64,000 bases of DNA from assembly GCF_964340395.1 (NCBI RefSeq), contig NC_135554.1, positions 19,574,592-19,638,591 of the forward strand, written 5' to 3'. Shown here piece by piece: positions 26,961 to 41,116 of the stretch. The notes beneath the pieces were generated by a model. It had not been told where the DNA came from. It worked only from the letters and a program-made list of their open reading frames with translations, and ran no database searches. How positions within the stretch are numbered: the stretch's first letter is position 1; every line of letters starts with the position of its first letter. Source of the stretch: Glandiceps talaboti (taxonomy: Eukaryota > Hemichordata > Enteropneusta > Spengelidae). The position numbers and the translations under genes are program-made.

Positions 26961-28400
26961 CCGTCTGTATGTGCTTGGTTTGATAGGGGCTAACTTCCCA
27001 ATGTACTATGTGAGTTTGATTTGCTGTACGGCGACCATGGTAAATTATCAAAGATAATCAATGGGGCAAAATTGAGAGCACAAGTATGTTTAGAAGCAAC
27101 GTATTTCTGTTCGAACTTGTCAAGTGTCCGAATATGTTCGAGAATTTCTGTTTTCAGTCTTTCTGAATATAAAATGAATTATAATTACATTATTACATCA
27201 GTGTCAATTAGCATTTCTTAATCGAGAGAATAATACTTTTTGTAAGTACATGCATTCAAGTTGCATGCAATTACTTGTACCATTTTTTTTTTACAGATTT
27301 GAAAATATTTTGTTCAGACTGGAATTCATAACACACAAAACTGATCGTATTAATTGTTGTAGAACTTTTTTTTCTACTGGGAAAATGGTCTTTATTGATC
27401 TATCTTCCATTATAAACTTGATTATTTTGAATGTCAGCACACTCATCAAAACTATTGTAATGAATGGATTTACTTCCAGGATTCAGATTGAAAAGAAATT
27501 TGAGATGATGACTTATACTCGGGAACGTTTGGAGGATGTTTTCTAAAAGAAACTGTGGCTTTGTATGGTGTTTTAACATAATTTTTGAATAGTGGCTTTT
27601 GTACACGTACACATGTAATGAAGCTAGCAATAGCAGAACATTGCCACGTGTTCTAATGCTTTTATTTAGTTAAAAGCATAAGGGAGTAGGCTCCAGCGAT
27701 GATGATGAGATATTGCATGTTACTGTTATACAGGTTTATGTATCAGATGCCCGAAGACATTTTGCTGTAATCTCACAAACATTAGTCTCATATCTCAATA
27801 ATATCCACAATCGCAATCACATTGAGTACAAAGGATTTACTTGATTTTTTTTTCAGTGGTTTATTTAAACCAATGAAACAGATACCTGATGTAAATTTTT
27901 ATCGAAATATGCAAATTATGTTTACACACAATTGTCCCTGTATCACGTGATCACTGTCTTTCTAGATTAAAATGTTTTGTATTGGAGTTTTTGTATGCAT
28001 TTACACCTAAAGAGTTTCAGTTGCAATTTATATTCAGTGTGTATCGTAAATGCCAAATTAATTTACGTTTTGTTTTTTAAATTATCAGTGACACCCCAAA
28101 ATTTGGTTGTGGTATTTTGTAATGTGCTATTCGTAAAATGATGTGTCATGTCATTGAAAGTGTTCTTTTTGTACAATGGGATATTTTAATAATATGCAGC
28201 TCTGTTCTGTTCCACTATACATGCAGTTAAGATCTTGGCTGTTAGATTGCCATGTCATCTGTGTTGTTGGAAATAATTTGAAGGTAGATAAAATGATGAA
28301 TGCTACTATAGGCTGCGCTTTGTTATTGAGTGTGTAGCAGGGAGAAGACATTAAACTACTTTCTGTGCATGTACTGGTCATGGTTTATCCGCCCCCGCCC

Positions 28401-28423
28401 CCACAAACAAACAAACAAACAAA

Positions 28424-28460
<37 letters not shown>

Positions 28461-28500
28461 ACATACACACAAACACACAAACACACACACACACGTACGT
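28401..28500. repeat. (CAAA)n-(CA)n microsatellite
   Basis: AAAC units followed by CA units, interrupted by ACGT-containing blocks. Confidence 0.9.
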
Positions 28501-28929
28501 ACGTATGTCAATACACATCAAAGCCAATTTGAAACATTTTGTTGTAATGCAGCAATTGAAAGTAATATATATATATATTAAATGTTGTCCCATTAAACAT
28601 GGAACAACCCAACAGTTTCAAATTCCATCTACAGCCTACTCTACATGTTTGACAATAGAATTTACTAACTCAGTACAATTCTGCTGAGCAGTTGTGTAAG
28701 CATATTGTTTTCTGTTTGAAATTGTTTATGCAAATATTTGAGTTGAAGGCTAATCGAATCGAACCATAAGAACATATAAACTGTTCAATAAGTATTCTAT
28801 TCAATGAAGTTGCGATTGACTATGTAGCAATTAGATTCTAACTGTCAGTCTCGCTCAGTGGCTTAGCTAAATTGTCTGTGCCTATATTATAATATAAATA
28901 ATTTGGCCATGTTTACCAAGCAGTTACCC

Positions 28930-29015
28930 CTTGCAAGGTGCGCCCTCATTGGTTATTTTTAAAAAAATCACATCCGCCATCTACATTATGTAGCCGATGA
29001 GGGCGTACTATACAA
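28930..29015. mobile_element. Short inverted-repeat (MITE-like) element
   Basis: The left end CTTGCAAGGTGCGCCCTCAT is matched by an inverted right end (on the opposite strand CTTGTATAGTACGCCCTCAT). About 40 bases lie between, with no coding capacity. The shared core GCGCCCTCAT/ACGCCCTCAT also appears near 14325 and, less closely, in the element at 42104, suggesting one dispersed family. Confidence 0.5.
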
Positions 29016-29906
29016 GCGATTTGATTAAAGTGTACAGCTGCGTACTTGTATATCATGGTCAAAGTAGACAGGTGAACAAAAAGAAGCCAGTGAGACTTTG
29101 AAATAATCTAGTAGCACTTGCTGTATACAAAAGCTGAAATAACATGTGAAAGAAAGAAGAAACGTATTTCCGATATTTTTTATTATTTTACAGTAAGACT
29201 AAGTTTCTGTTCTCTCTTTGTAAATTGTGTATGTGATGATTATTACCATCGTAAATAAACATCAGAGCTATAATAGTCTGTCTACTAACCTTGGCTGAGT
29301 TTTAAATTTGTAGTCGACTTTCGTGTATAAAGCATGTGTTCATAGAGTATAGGTGTTAATTGCCGAATACCATCAAATATCATGCTGGAAGAGGTATGCC
29401 ACATAGAGAGGTAAATATAACAGTCAGTACAGTCACCTGAGACCTTGTATTGACAAAAAAGATACCCAGACAGATTGTGATGTTTGGAAAGAACAAAACT
29501 TTAATAACAAAATTTGATATAACTAACAATTCGCGGCCCAAACCACAAGTGAGTAACTGTTTTACAAACGTTTTTATTTCAAATATACTCACATTGCATG
29601 AAACGTTATGTATGCAACCGTCTTTACCCCATGTAGATCTACTTATGCTGATGTACATCGTCCACGTTTTCTTCCAAGCTGGCAATCTTTCAATTACAAT
29701 TTTCAATTTCCAAAATGCCTGTAAGTATTTTTTAGTGAAAGCGCCCTCTATACAATTGTTTATTCATTCTATCGTTTTCTGTTAGCATCAACAAGTGTTA
29801 CCATACAGGTCAGGAAGGTCTATTATTCTCAACGAAGAGAACCGCTAATTACTAATTGTTATGTCTATGTTTGTATTACATGATTATCAACATTATTGTA
29901 CAAATG

Positions 29907-29948
29907 GGTTTGTTTGTTTGTTTGTTTGTTTGTTTGTTTGTTTGTTTG
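29907..29948. repeat. (GTTT)n microsatellite
   Basis: About ten GTTT units in intergenic DNA. Confidence 0.9.
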
Positions 29949-32900
29949 CATGTTTTGTATGTATTCATGATCAGTATGGGCAGACGTATTTTTTTCAGAA
30001 TATTTTAAAACGATACCATTTTCTGATTCGACAATTTTTGAGAACGAGTTGCAATTGAAATATCAGTACGTGGATACGTCAAAGAAAGTCGCAAGTAGCA
30101 TTCAATTTAGGTTACATAATTTTACGATTCCCCTCACACATGAATTGAATTGTGCACACGTGGCTGCAGGGTACTAATGGTGTCTTCTGTTGCCATGGTT
30201 ACAGAAGAAACTTTTCCTCACTCACCAATAATCACAGTAAATGTTAAAATATAATTTGTACTCGCTGTTTTTTGATAGGTTCTTGATTCTTTGTTTGACA
30301 TTGTTTGTAATTCCAATTTGATGTAATTAACACTTGTCAATAAAAACCGATAGCGAATAAACTTGTCTTGTTAATTACCCCCACTGACCACCTCAATAAC
30401 CTACATTCATCTCCTCCCTGTAGGCGACTTAACTCTCAAAGCATTGTCACGTTTAGATCTTAGGAAGATGAAAAGACAAGATAAATAATTAACAGAGACA
30501 GTCAATGATTGTTTTGCGATTTAGTGAATTATTCATCTGTGTTCTGTGTACTTTATACAAAGAAACACAATGCATGGGATAGGGAATCAATGTCTGTTTA
30601 GCTAACTGCTTAGTGAAACAACTTCGTCGAATTGAATAAACCTGACTGAGTGATACATTGGCTCTAACTTCATTACGTGTTATTACAACGTCAAGCCTTG
30701 GTAATTTTAGTTGGAGAATTTTGATGAAACAGCCTGACATCTGACAATGGTCTATTAAATACGGTTGTTAGTTTCTTCCGCTGTTACTGGTATTTAATAT
30801 GTGGGGTTTATAGCGACCCCGTGGGCTACCTATACCTACATTAGATATAAAATGAGCTGAGTAAGTGAAAAAGACAGAAAAATGAAAAGCAAATGATTCT
30901 GTAGTACCATGACACGTAAAAGGAATTATTATTATTACATGTTAAGGAAACAATTCGAGTTACAAGTTTTCTTAGTTTTCAAGATTTCGTTGGTGGCAAC
31001 ATTTCGAGTGCACGCGGTTTTATAAACTCTAAATAAGCCAAGAGCTAGTAGTGGGCGTACTTGTAACTGAAGCAAAATTTTGATATTGCATCTAATAAAA
31101 CTACGTTAGATTCTATAACACTAATTATCTTGTAGTCAAGGGTACTGAAAAATGAAGGGATTATAGTTAGAATATGTAGAGACAGGGTGCAGAAAGCAAA
31201 AGCCTATACGATAGAATTTTGGCAATGTGTATGACGATCCAGAAATGTCTAGCCCACAACGTAGTCTGCAGACTTGTGTGTACCTAAAATTTATGTTCTA
31301 CTTCTTGCAATAATATTGCAATTAACAGAAGCATGCGTGATCATGCGTGGTAACTTTCCTTTATTCAAAAACATATCCCCTCCACTGTCTATGGTATAAC
31401 ATGATGTTGTCATATCTCAGTTTGTCTATGCTCGACTCCCCGATATTATTTCTGCTGGCTTTACATTTTAAATAGAGTGACACACTTTGAATACTACAAT
31501 GGAGTTGAGGAAGTACTAGGGACCGTTGTACCGTTTATAGATCCGTGCCAGGGTTTATACAACGTTTATTTCAGGTTTCTATATCGTATGTTTGTGTATT
31601 GTCACCATGTTGTCAATGATACGGGGTTTTTGATTCATGGTCGTGATGAGGGTGTTTACATGATAAACCTAAATGACATTACGAAAGATCACGATAAGTC
31701 TTCAAATATTGAACGGACTGCTTAAACTAGACTTTTTTTTATTTAGTTAGAGACGGTATGCAAACCGACAATGTTACATCACGAGCGGCGGAGTAACAGG
31801 TGTACCACGGACCTTGTCTGTGATTGTACGTACCGGTATACCTACACATAGTAATAATTACTCAATGTCGACAACAATGGATACTAGATCTGAAGAATTT
31901 TTAGCCTGGGTGTTTCCTGGATTTTCCTCCCGTTACTTTAATATAATAGCCAACTTAAAAAAATATGCTTTACATTATCCATGTCAGCCACAAGCAAAAT
32001 TTGTAGATGCCATTAAGATATTGTGGTATTGAATACGTCAATGTGGACATTCAACGTGTAAACTAACCACCCTTAGGCTGAATCAGTTCACATTACTTTA
32101 AGGACACGCAACTAGACTATAGTGATTGCATTTCTCAATAACATATGATGGGGACCGCTATTTTTATCTAACAGATTTAGCGAAAAATGGGGACAGTCTA
32201 CCTTCAAGTTGAGTTTCTATCCAATAACCACTTTAGTGGCATCTTTCTAATGTCAGTAACCCTCTCATGACTGGCCCTACATTATACGACTAACGTACCG
32301 ATGTTTTAACGCGGTATTGTAGAATCAAATTAGGGCGATAGTCAAGTACGCTTCTCCTAAGAAATATGATTGATATATATATGTTGTAGGGAAAAGTAGC
32401 ATGAAACATTTAGAGCAATGCTGTTATTAGCCACACTATAGAACAAACGAGACGGCATGTTGATATACAGTCCATTAAAAAAATCAAGGAGTGCATTTAA
32501 CTCTTTCTCTCTCACTCTTTAACTCAATTTAAAATTCCTCTCAAGTCGCAATACCAATAAAGCTCATCAAGGAATATGAATTGTGTCGAAGCTGTAGGAA
32601 ACAGTGCTGATTGAGTCCACTGGAAAATCAAGAGTTTCCACAATTATTCTCTCTTTAAGTTCCTCTGTGTAATGATGTAATGCGTATGCGTTGAAGTTGC
32701 TATAGAAACCAACCAATCAATAAAACTAGGGGCGAGTGTATACAGGAACATGATGACAGACATGTTCAAGTTATATCGATCATACAAGATAACATTGTAA
32801 AACTTCGCCTTTGGTTTAATACATGTTGCTACATCACAACGGTCCGGGATATCTATCTTAATATATGTTCTTCACAGTCTTAATCAGTGAAACCCTCTTC

Positions 32901-35900
32901 GATTTTTAGTGATGCGTTATTAACTCTTGCCCTTCAAGTTTCTATATTTGTGACTGAAAAACGTCGACTATTTTACTGGGCACCATGAAGGTATATCGTT
33001 GCAGCCACTGCGATGAATTATTCAGATACGTTCAGGCAATCGATCGATGTCTTTAAGCTTACCTACTACAGTTAACGTTACTTAGAAGCACTCGACGCAA
33101 TGAATTACCCCCCCCCATCCCCAAATTGTCCATAATTGGCGTCCCTCTATGCAAGATGATGTAGTATTTTTCCTACAGTTGAGCGGTTTCATTGTGTTGA
33201 CAATGATATTTGTTTTAGCATTATATTTTTGAAAACGGATATTTCGCCGGGGTAAGTGCCGTGCTATTTGATATAGTGGATACTATCACAACACTGCATT
33301 CAATAAATACTATCTAATGTCACCCGAAGCAAAAGGCCGGTATTTCACGAACATCTTCGTTTTCATAATATGCATCAAAATTAGATAAAACTGTTTTAAC
33401 CCAGTGAAGTTTATTATAAATTTCCACGCCTCCTAGTGAGATATTTTAGAAGTTTTGAAGATGGGTTATAACCTATGACGTATATATTATACTCACGGCT
33501 CGGGCATTATATGCCCATAATATAAGACGTATGTACGCCGTATTACTGAGCCAGTCGTTAAACTTATGTTCTACAGTTATCGAATCGTACACTAAAATCT
33601 CAGTGATATAAGAAAAATAATATTAGCTGTAAAATTGAACTTTGGGTGAGATGAGGTGAGTGGATTGATATGCAGCCTGCAGAACGAAACATTCTAGTAT
33701 ATTTGCAAATCACGTTGTTATTGCGTGTTCATGTGTGTAATTAACGTGGTTTGTAGCTACGGTACATGCTATTAACATTAGCAATACTGATTGCCCCCAG
33801 CATTGTATTATTGTGTTTTTAATTGCAGTTAGACTTTGCAGTATATGTTTGAATTTCAAGAATCCTCTCTGAAGTCTAAGATGCCCGTTCATACGCAATG
33901 CGTTGGATTTCTACTTCAGATAAATAAATTATCCCCCTTTTTAAAAATGTAAAGCTTGCACTCATTACGCTATAAATCATACATCATTTCTTGACTGAGA
34001 TTGTTCAACAAACAAATCACAGCTATTAGCGAGTACATTCACGCAACTGAAATGAAAACTAACTTTAGAAGGGGCGGCTACACTATGCGACTCTACTGGA
34101 TGTCAAAGAAAAGTCGCCCAGTCGGTTATCATCTATTTGACTATGCTACTGTTTACAGCATGATATCAAGGCATTTTAGAGTAAGAACCTACAATATTTT
34201 CCACAATACCGCAGAATTTTATAGTAGAGTCACATATACTTAACAACTAAGTGACGAAACATTATAGTACCCCACCGAAGAACTGAACACAATGAAGTCT
34301 GACCAACGCCAAATTCTTTACTACAGTAACTGCAGAATACTACTATTAGGTCAACAACCGGGAATCGAACGAGTGACTGGTCTGTCATGATCATTGCATT
34401 CTCAGGTACATTCTTACGTTCAGTCTGGAAGGAAACGGCATATACGCATCACTTGAACTCCTGAAAACACTGAAGTTCAAGTGAGGGGGTTTCACATAAC
34501 AGTAGTCAGAATGCAATTTCTGGTGCAGGAATGGGCTTGTGACTTCAGCAAATAATATAAGTCCAGAATTGGAACGTACAATAAAGTTAAACTGTAACAA
34601 TTTGAAAAGTAACGTAGCCATTTAAACGTTACCAATCCTTAAGAAACTTCTTAAAAAAACACGTTTTTTAATAAAAACAAAATTACATTAAATTCTTGAA
34701 ACTAAAACTATCAAGTGCTTTATTTTGTCAAAAATAAACAATTATTTACAAATATTGTATATTGCAACACTTAGTATAGCCTATCAGGTGAAAATACGTT
34801 TGCACATTGGTGTAAATTCATGGTCGGTATCCAGTCTGGTTCCAAGACTTCACTTGATTTGGACGGAATATATATACAATTTTGGCATTTCATTTGTGGT
34901 GGACGGACCAGTTTTTGGTATATGTTTCCGTTGTGGATAAAAAAACCCACACCATTAGCAGTTGGCAGACTAGTAATATAAGTCAATTGAAATGAAAATC
35001 CTGAAAAGACCGCCACAGCCAGCTCTCACAATATTGTAATCTAGACATTCTAATGTGCATGACTGGTTCTGAATACATCCAATTTGACGTTTCAAGTAAA
35101 AAAAAGAAGTGAAACTACGACTCTATTCATTGGTATAGGCTGTACATTGGGAAGTGCTATTGTGTCGTCCAATTACTAACTATAAGAAAACGTCATGGCT
35201 AATAATTCAACAAATATCCATTTCAAAGGTATATACATCCCAAATATACGAATTGAAGACAAAATGGGACATTAACCCAGTTACACATTTCAATATCACG
35301 CTACTGTGGTTGCCATACCAACATGTAAACATAGTAATTACTTTTTGTCACATCCGTGCATTTTCAAGGTGATGACATTGGGTCGAAAGCGTTAAGCTTA
35401 CGTGTACGCAGGCAGGTATGTTTCTACAACTTGGATGTTTCCAAAATCAGTGTCAAACCAAAAAGAAGGAAAATATGGGAAAAGTTAACAATAAGTGACC
35501 TGTGTTATAACTACCAGAGTATGTTTTGTATATACATGTATATACTCTGGGCAAGGGGTTAGAGGTGACAGACGAATCGATCGATTGTACCTAGCAACTC
35601 GGCGGGTGTCGATCGGAGAAGTACATGCACCACAAAACTTGAGTAAATATTCGACGGGCAAAATTCGTGTGGCAGTCGCACAGAGTACACACGCTGTGTT
35701 AAGTCGTAACATAGTAATATCTAGCCCTGGTTTGTCACCGTCCGTGTATTGATCTAAAACAAATTGACTCACAACTGTAGTCAATCAAAGGGTCGCGCCT
35801 CTACGATAAAACTAATGTTTGCACATTAACAAATTGCTAATATACCGACATACTAGTGATGAATGTATGGCCTGTCCAGAGGTTATCGAATGCGTCATAA

Positions 35901-36399
35901 TTTGTTTTCGATTCTGTTTCTGTTTGTGTTCGTCTTCCTGTATGGATACATACACTGTTGAGAATTACGTGGTTGCTAGCTTTAGTTTACGGCTACCGTG
36001 CAGTAGGTGTATTGTCGTATGAATGTTCTACAGCTAAAAAGGTGGCAACACCGAGTCACTTGGAACACAATTAGGAGCACTTTGCACGGTCTCTTTGTGC
36101 GTCAAATTCTACAGACAAAAAGTTTAGTTGTTCAAGTTATGTTTGTTTGGCTGTACGTTAAAAGGACAGGTATTCTCCAGCGTTCGCTCCAGGCTAAGAT
36201 AACCGGTATTAGGTGTTTGGTCGTGTCAGAACGAAGTGTCAATACGAAGTAACTTGGTTACCTCTTCTGTAAGACAACTAACAGCAACCACAATAATAAG
36301 TGTCTCTAATCCAAGAAATAAATATAGGAAAGTTTGTCCAAAAGAAGTAGTAGTCACAGCCAGATACTGGCTCTGTGGATGAAAGATTTTAGAGTCAAT

Positions 36400-36825
36400 T
36401 CATTCACTATAGAGTCCATAGACTACGGCACAACCAAAAAGGGAACCATTTTTATAAGAACCTTCTGCAGAGGTGTCAAATTGATCATTCCAGACACATT
36501 GGCTTACACACGAAAGAGATCCACCATCCAACGATCCTACGTACACATAGCATACAATCTTGTAACGTTGACTACTTAGTTCTTTAACTCTGTCTTTGAT
36601 CACATCTGCCACCTGTTTCGTTAAACGTAGACATTTTGCCGGTTCGTACGTTTCATTCTGTAGCATCGACTGAAGTACATCCACGATGATTCTCTTCACT
36701 TCGGGCTGTGGAAACCGGCAGTCAGGTTCCATCTTGTAGGTATTGTCATATTTAACAGGTGGCCGTGCAACTGCATGGCTTCGCTGTGTCGATGCCGAGT
36801 ACTTGGAGCTTGCAACCGCAGTCAT
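36400..36825 (-). CDS. Tctex1-domain dynein light chain family protein, intronless
   Basis: A 141-residue protein with a Tctex1 (DYNLT/TCTEX1D) domain from about residue 28 to the end. This small alpha/beta fold dimerises and links cargo or accessory factors to cytoplasmic or axonemal dynein. Diagnostic segments are TYKMEPDCRFPQPEVKRII, the helix with TKQVADVIKDRVKELS, YKIVCYVYVG, CVWNDQFDTSAEG and the family-typical terminal VYGLYSE. The N-terminal 27 residues are low-complexity Ser/Ala. The frame is complete in one exon, with TGA at 36400-36402. Most TCTEX1D relatives are spliced, so this may be a retrocopy that has stayed intact, or one of the naturally intronless members. I cannot tell which paralogue it is. 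Confidence 0.9.
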   Translation of the reverse strand: MTAVASSKYSASTQRSHAVARPPVKYDNTYKMEPDCRFPQPEVKRIIVDVLQSMLQNETYEPAKCLRLTKQVADVIKDRVKELSSQRYKIVCYVYVGSLDGGSLSCVSQCVWNDQFDTSAEGSYKNGSLFGCAVVYGLYSE

Positions 36826-36894
36826 GTTCGTCCGTTATTCGTAACTAGTTACACTGTGTGCTGGAATGTCACCACTGCTTGCCTGTGTGAGTAG

Positions 36895-36905
36895 TTATAT
36901 ATTAT
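36895..36905 (-). promoter_or_regulatory. Candidate TATA box of the Tctex1 gene
   Basis: On the - strand ATAATATATAA lies about 70 bases before the ATG, a suitable place for a core promoter. Its AT-richness makes chance occurrence possible. Confidence 0.4.
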
Positions 36906-38269
36906 GCTCGCACTCCAACGGAGAAAAAAAATCGATAAAAAATGTGATGGATTTTTTTACTAGTGCACTTTGTTCACTGATAAGTGAATACTAGAGTAAG
37001 ATAAAGCCAGGAGCTTGTTCAATAGGATGAAGGTTCATTTGTATAATCTCGTGTCATGTCATCAATGCAGGTCATGTTAGGAGTATCGATGTTTTGCATG
37101 TACACTGTACTGTCTTTATCATTCACGCCCACAGGAAATGTCGTCATCCAGCGCGTCGTAACCATAGCGACAAGTGTCTGGTATATGTTATGAGCAATAC
37201 TCGGGCTTGTTACTAGTACCTCTTGTTCAGTGAATCACAGACTGCAAAGTACACACTACAAGAGGCAATCAAATGGGTCGTATTGAGCTATATTGACACC
37301 ATTAAAGTGTAAAAGTCGGGGTACAAAAATGTTGACTTTTAAGAACGTAGCATTTGTTATTACGCACGGTATAAAACGCTCTAGTGTTTACGATTACAAT
37401 ACTGCCTTGTGCATAAGTATTCGCGTGTTGGTATTACGTTAACGAACCCGCCGGCAAAATGGAGAACTTAAAGTGCACCCTGTTTTCAAAGACTACACAG
37501 AAAGGAGACACTCAATTTATAATTTAAAAAAAAGCCTTCAAGGCCAGTTCCAAAGATATCAGTCACAATAGCAGAAACAAATAGAGTTCATTTCCAAAGT
37601 TATTACAATATGATCATGAAATTCATGTAATTGTTCGTGATCAAAACAAAACAGTACAGAACCTCTTCTTTTTCACAGAATATCATTAGTATTCCATGTC
37701 GGAAACAATGGGCAAACTATCAATTATCTCCCAAATAAGGTTGTCCGAGCAAGATGCATGCACTGATTACGTTACAAGGCCCACATAGACGTGGTTTTCC
37801 TTGGCTTTGATTTCATTTACCGTACGGTTGTAACAACCACACCGTAGTACATGTGTTGATCGACTCGCGATCGTCGATGGAAACTCCTTCTTTTCCTTGT
37901 ATCTTGCATAGGCTAGACAACACATCTTCATGCTTTTGTTATGTTTTAATTCATGTGAAATAATTAACGACTGTACTTGACCGTGGTAATGACCAGTGAA
38001 TTGACAATCATTGGCATCTAATGACCATGCGGACTAATTACTAGTATTAATGAGTAAATCTATTAATTCATTCATTTTTTCATAGGGTCTATGATTAAAT
38101 TGTCTTTTTCTTTCCTAACACAAGACACAAAATATCCTAATTAGCAGATAGTTTGGGTTCTCTCGGCGGAAGATCAGAGGAAATTGGAAAAGAATTGAAC
38201 ATCATGTAGACTTAAGCGTGTTTGCCCAGACAGACAGCCGAGACAGTTCTATAAATATAATTCAGAATC

Positions 38270-38627
<358 letters not shown>

Positions 38628-39799
38628 TTCGCTGATTTTTTTTCTTGAAAGAGAGTACTACGTAGATATGCAGTATTTCGTAGTATTTCCCCCCAAGAGT
38701 ACGTAGTACACTTTTTGTCATAAAAGCTTAGCAATTGGGTGTTTGAGACACATACAATCCTTGTTTGTGACACATTGAATTCTGGCCATAAGAGCTTAGC
38801 ATTTGCGTTTTATGCTGCAATTTACTTGTTGAGATGGGAATGTACCTGGAATAATTCCTGGTCCATTTATTCCATGTTTTGCATCCTTGATAAAGGGGAC
38901 TTTGTAAATGATAATTACAATGCTAATGATTTGCATTGCTACATCCAAACATTACAATAACAGGCTAGAGATTCATGTAAAGTTTGACCTTAAGTAAAGA
39001 CTCATTAGTCAATCCCAGGTTTTCATTTTAGTGTTATCATGTCAGTGGAGCCATAACGATAGATATTACTTTCTTTTATTCCAAGCCAACATTATTTGTT
39101 ATACAATGATTGTATACCTCTGTCAGACAACCATAGTTCACAACTAAAAATCCCATGATTACGTATGTCTTTCACGTAGTTAATGTACAAAAAAACTGCT
39201 GTTAATCTAAAACCGATATCTTAAAATAACCAGGAAATGAATGTAACACTCTTGTAGACAGTATTGTATTTGTGGGGTTTTCTTCTAAAAAGGACAATAT
39301 ATATATTATGTTAAAAATGGATGTAGGATAAAAATCCTGTTGCCTTTACTTTTAGCGTGAGGGGTCGACTAAAATAAAAACAATCAGCTCAGTACATGTG
39401 CTTATTCGATTTTGTTATCTGCGAAAAGTTTTACCCCCTTTTTGCCCCCCCCCCCCCCACTCGCCATTCTTAACTTTTGATAACAGCAATATTGAAATTT
39501 GCGTTTTAGAAACAAACTGTCACCTCGTAACAAATAAGTTTCCCGGTTACAAGTTTAAGATAATGTCGTTTAAAATGGTCCAAAGACATGCGAGTGAAAT
39601 GAATATGTGTTTTCCGCTACTTTATAGTCAAAATGCCAGATTATATGAAATCCTAGTCTTGTCCGTGTTAACTGTTTGGTATCAACACCACTTTTTTTCT
39701 GTTTCTCAATCAACGTGTAGTTCTAGATCTCGAGCTGTTCATATTCATACTTCTGAGGGTGAATTCAAGACTTAATGTATATTGATTATGCGTGCGATT

Positions 39800-40214
39800 A
39801 GGGGTGAGATCAATTGTTCAATGTGGGATAAAAAACCTAGATTCTTATACTTAGCACCCCCCGTAACTATATTGACCAAAATTGAAAATTGCTTCAAACC
39901 GCACACTTTCGAATCAGTATGTATTGGTATGTAGTGCTATGAACATAAAGCCAGTATGTAGTGAAAATAAAGAATAATTCTTTTGTTAACACATTTATTT
40001 TATTTCTATTATTATAGTGCTATGCTTTTACTATAGCAAAAACTCTTCCAATTATCAATTTGCCAATTTTAAAAGAAAATATTTGTATTTTATAGACATC
40101 CATTAAAAGTAAAATCGATTTTGTAGGATGAGAACTAAAATGACTCAACCCCCCCCCCCTCCCGTAAAAGAATGTACTTTTCTTTACCCTACATTGAATA
40201 TTGATCTCGCCCCT
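39800..40214. mobile_element. Non-autonomous inverted-repeat element (about 415 bp)
   Basis: The left end AGGGGTGAGATCAATTGTTC and the reverse complement of the right end (AGGGGCGAGATCAATATTCA) match with a few differences. The similarity continues inward for about 55 bases (CAATGTGGG / CAATGTAGGG, then ATTCTTATAC / ATTCTTTTAC). Homopolymer C/G runs lie just inside both arms. There is no coding capacity. No clear target-site duplication was found, so a MITE or other foldback repeat is inferred. Confidence 0.55.
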
Positions 40215-41116
40215 TACCATTGAACTTGATCTCAATTCTCCACGGATATCAAGACCTAGAAAAATGACTTTTGACAAGAGCACTTGACCGTGACGTCAGA
40301 ACAAAGACATTTGATTCAACCTCAGAATGTCTCTGCATCTGACCATGATGATAACAGCTTTCAACAGGTGGATTACAAGATGATGTTTGCAAATACCGTG
40401 TTACAAGCTATCATGTTTTGAACAACAAGTGGATTAACAGGGTGAGTGAGGGCGCTTTCTGCTTTGTCCTCCTAGTCGTGTAAGTTATTTGACAAGTTGG
40501 CCAATCACTGTCTTCTCAGTTACCGCTCGGGGTGTCTTATCAATTGCATTAACACAAAGACTATAAAGAAACAAGCTTGTTACCTTGTCAAGATATAGAT
40601 GCAACATTACAGAACAGTTTATCCAAATAGACGAAAATAGTTTCATTCAGTTTTCAAAGTCTCTGTCGATTAAATTTTTCTGCAAAGAAAATTAATTCCC
40701 AAGTGATATTTCTTCAAAATACAGCATCACAATTTTCAAAGTACATAGTACTTAAGAATGTGATGCCGTGTTGTCGTTCTATGGTTAAGCAAGATGCTCG
40801 TTCCGCAAGTCAATTAAAAAACAAACAAACAGTGCTAGTGGAGCATATGCAGTTTATAATTATAGTGAAGCACCGTCCCAGAATGGTAAACTTACACAAA
40901 ATGAACACGTTTGTATCACATATTGATTTTGTAAATGACAATTCATTCATTTTCATTACATACCATTAAGTAATATTTTTTAATCTTACAATTATTTATA
41001 GTTTATCTACATAGACATGATCGTAACTTTTCTTTGAATCAAGTTACGATTCCATGCCTGATGAATTTGAATTCTTCAACCCCCACCTATCCCACAATAC
41101 CCCGCACACAACAAAC

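Larger units (their letters stand above)
26795..36399. other. Gene-poor region between RdRP and the Tctex1 gene
   Basis: No gene I can support in about 9.6 kb. It contains the RdRP 3' UTR (no obvious close poly(A) signal), microsatellites and small inverted repeats. Examples are a TGTC run (26883-26944), AAAC and CA runs (28401-28500), a GTTT run (29907-29948), and a hairpin with arms GACGTATATATTATA and its near-complement around 33478-33532. A B box-like GTTCGATTCC on the - strand at about 34352-34361 may be a SINE relic. Open frames at 31477-31725, 31814-32032 and 34001-34243 resemble nothing known. Confidence 0.5.

Noticed and set aside
31477-32032. Two adjacent + strand open frames of 82 and 72 codons
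   Set aside because: No similarity to a known family and no supporting splice or promoter signals.
39398-39775. 125-codon + strand frame
   Set aside because: No recognisable domain, begins beside a poly(C) tract and has no promoter or splice context. Probably chance.
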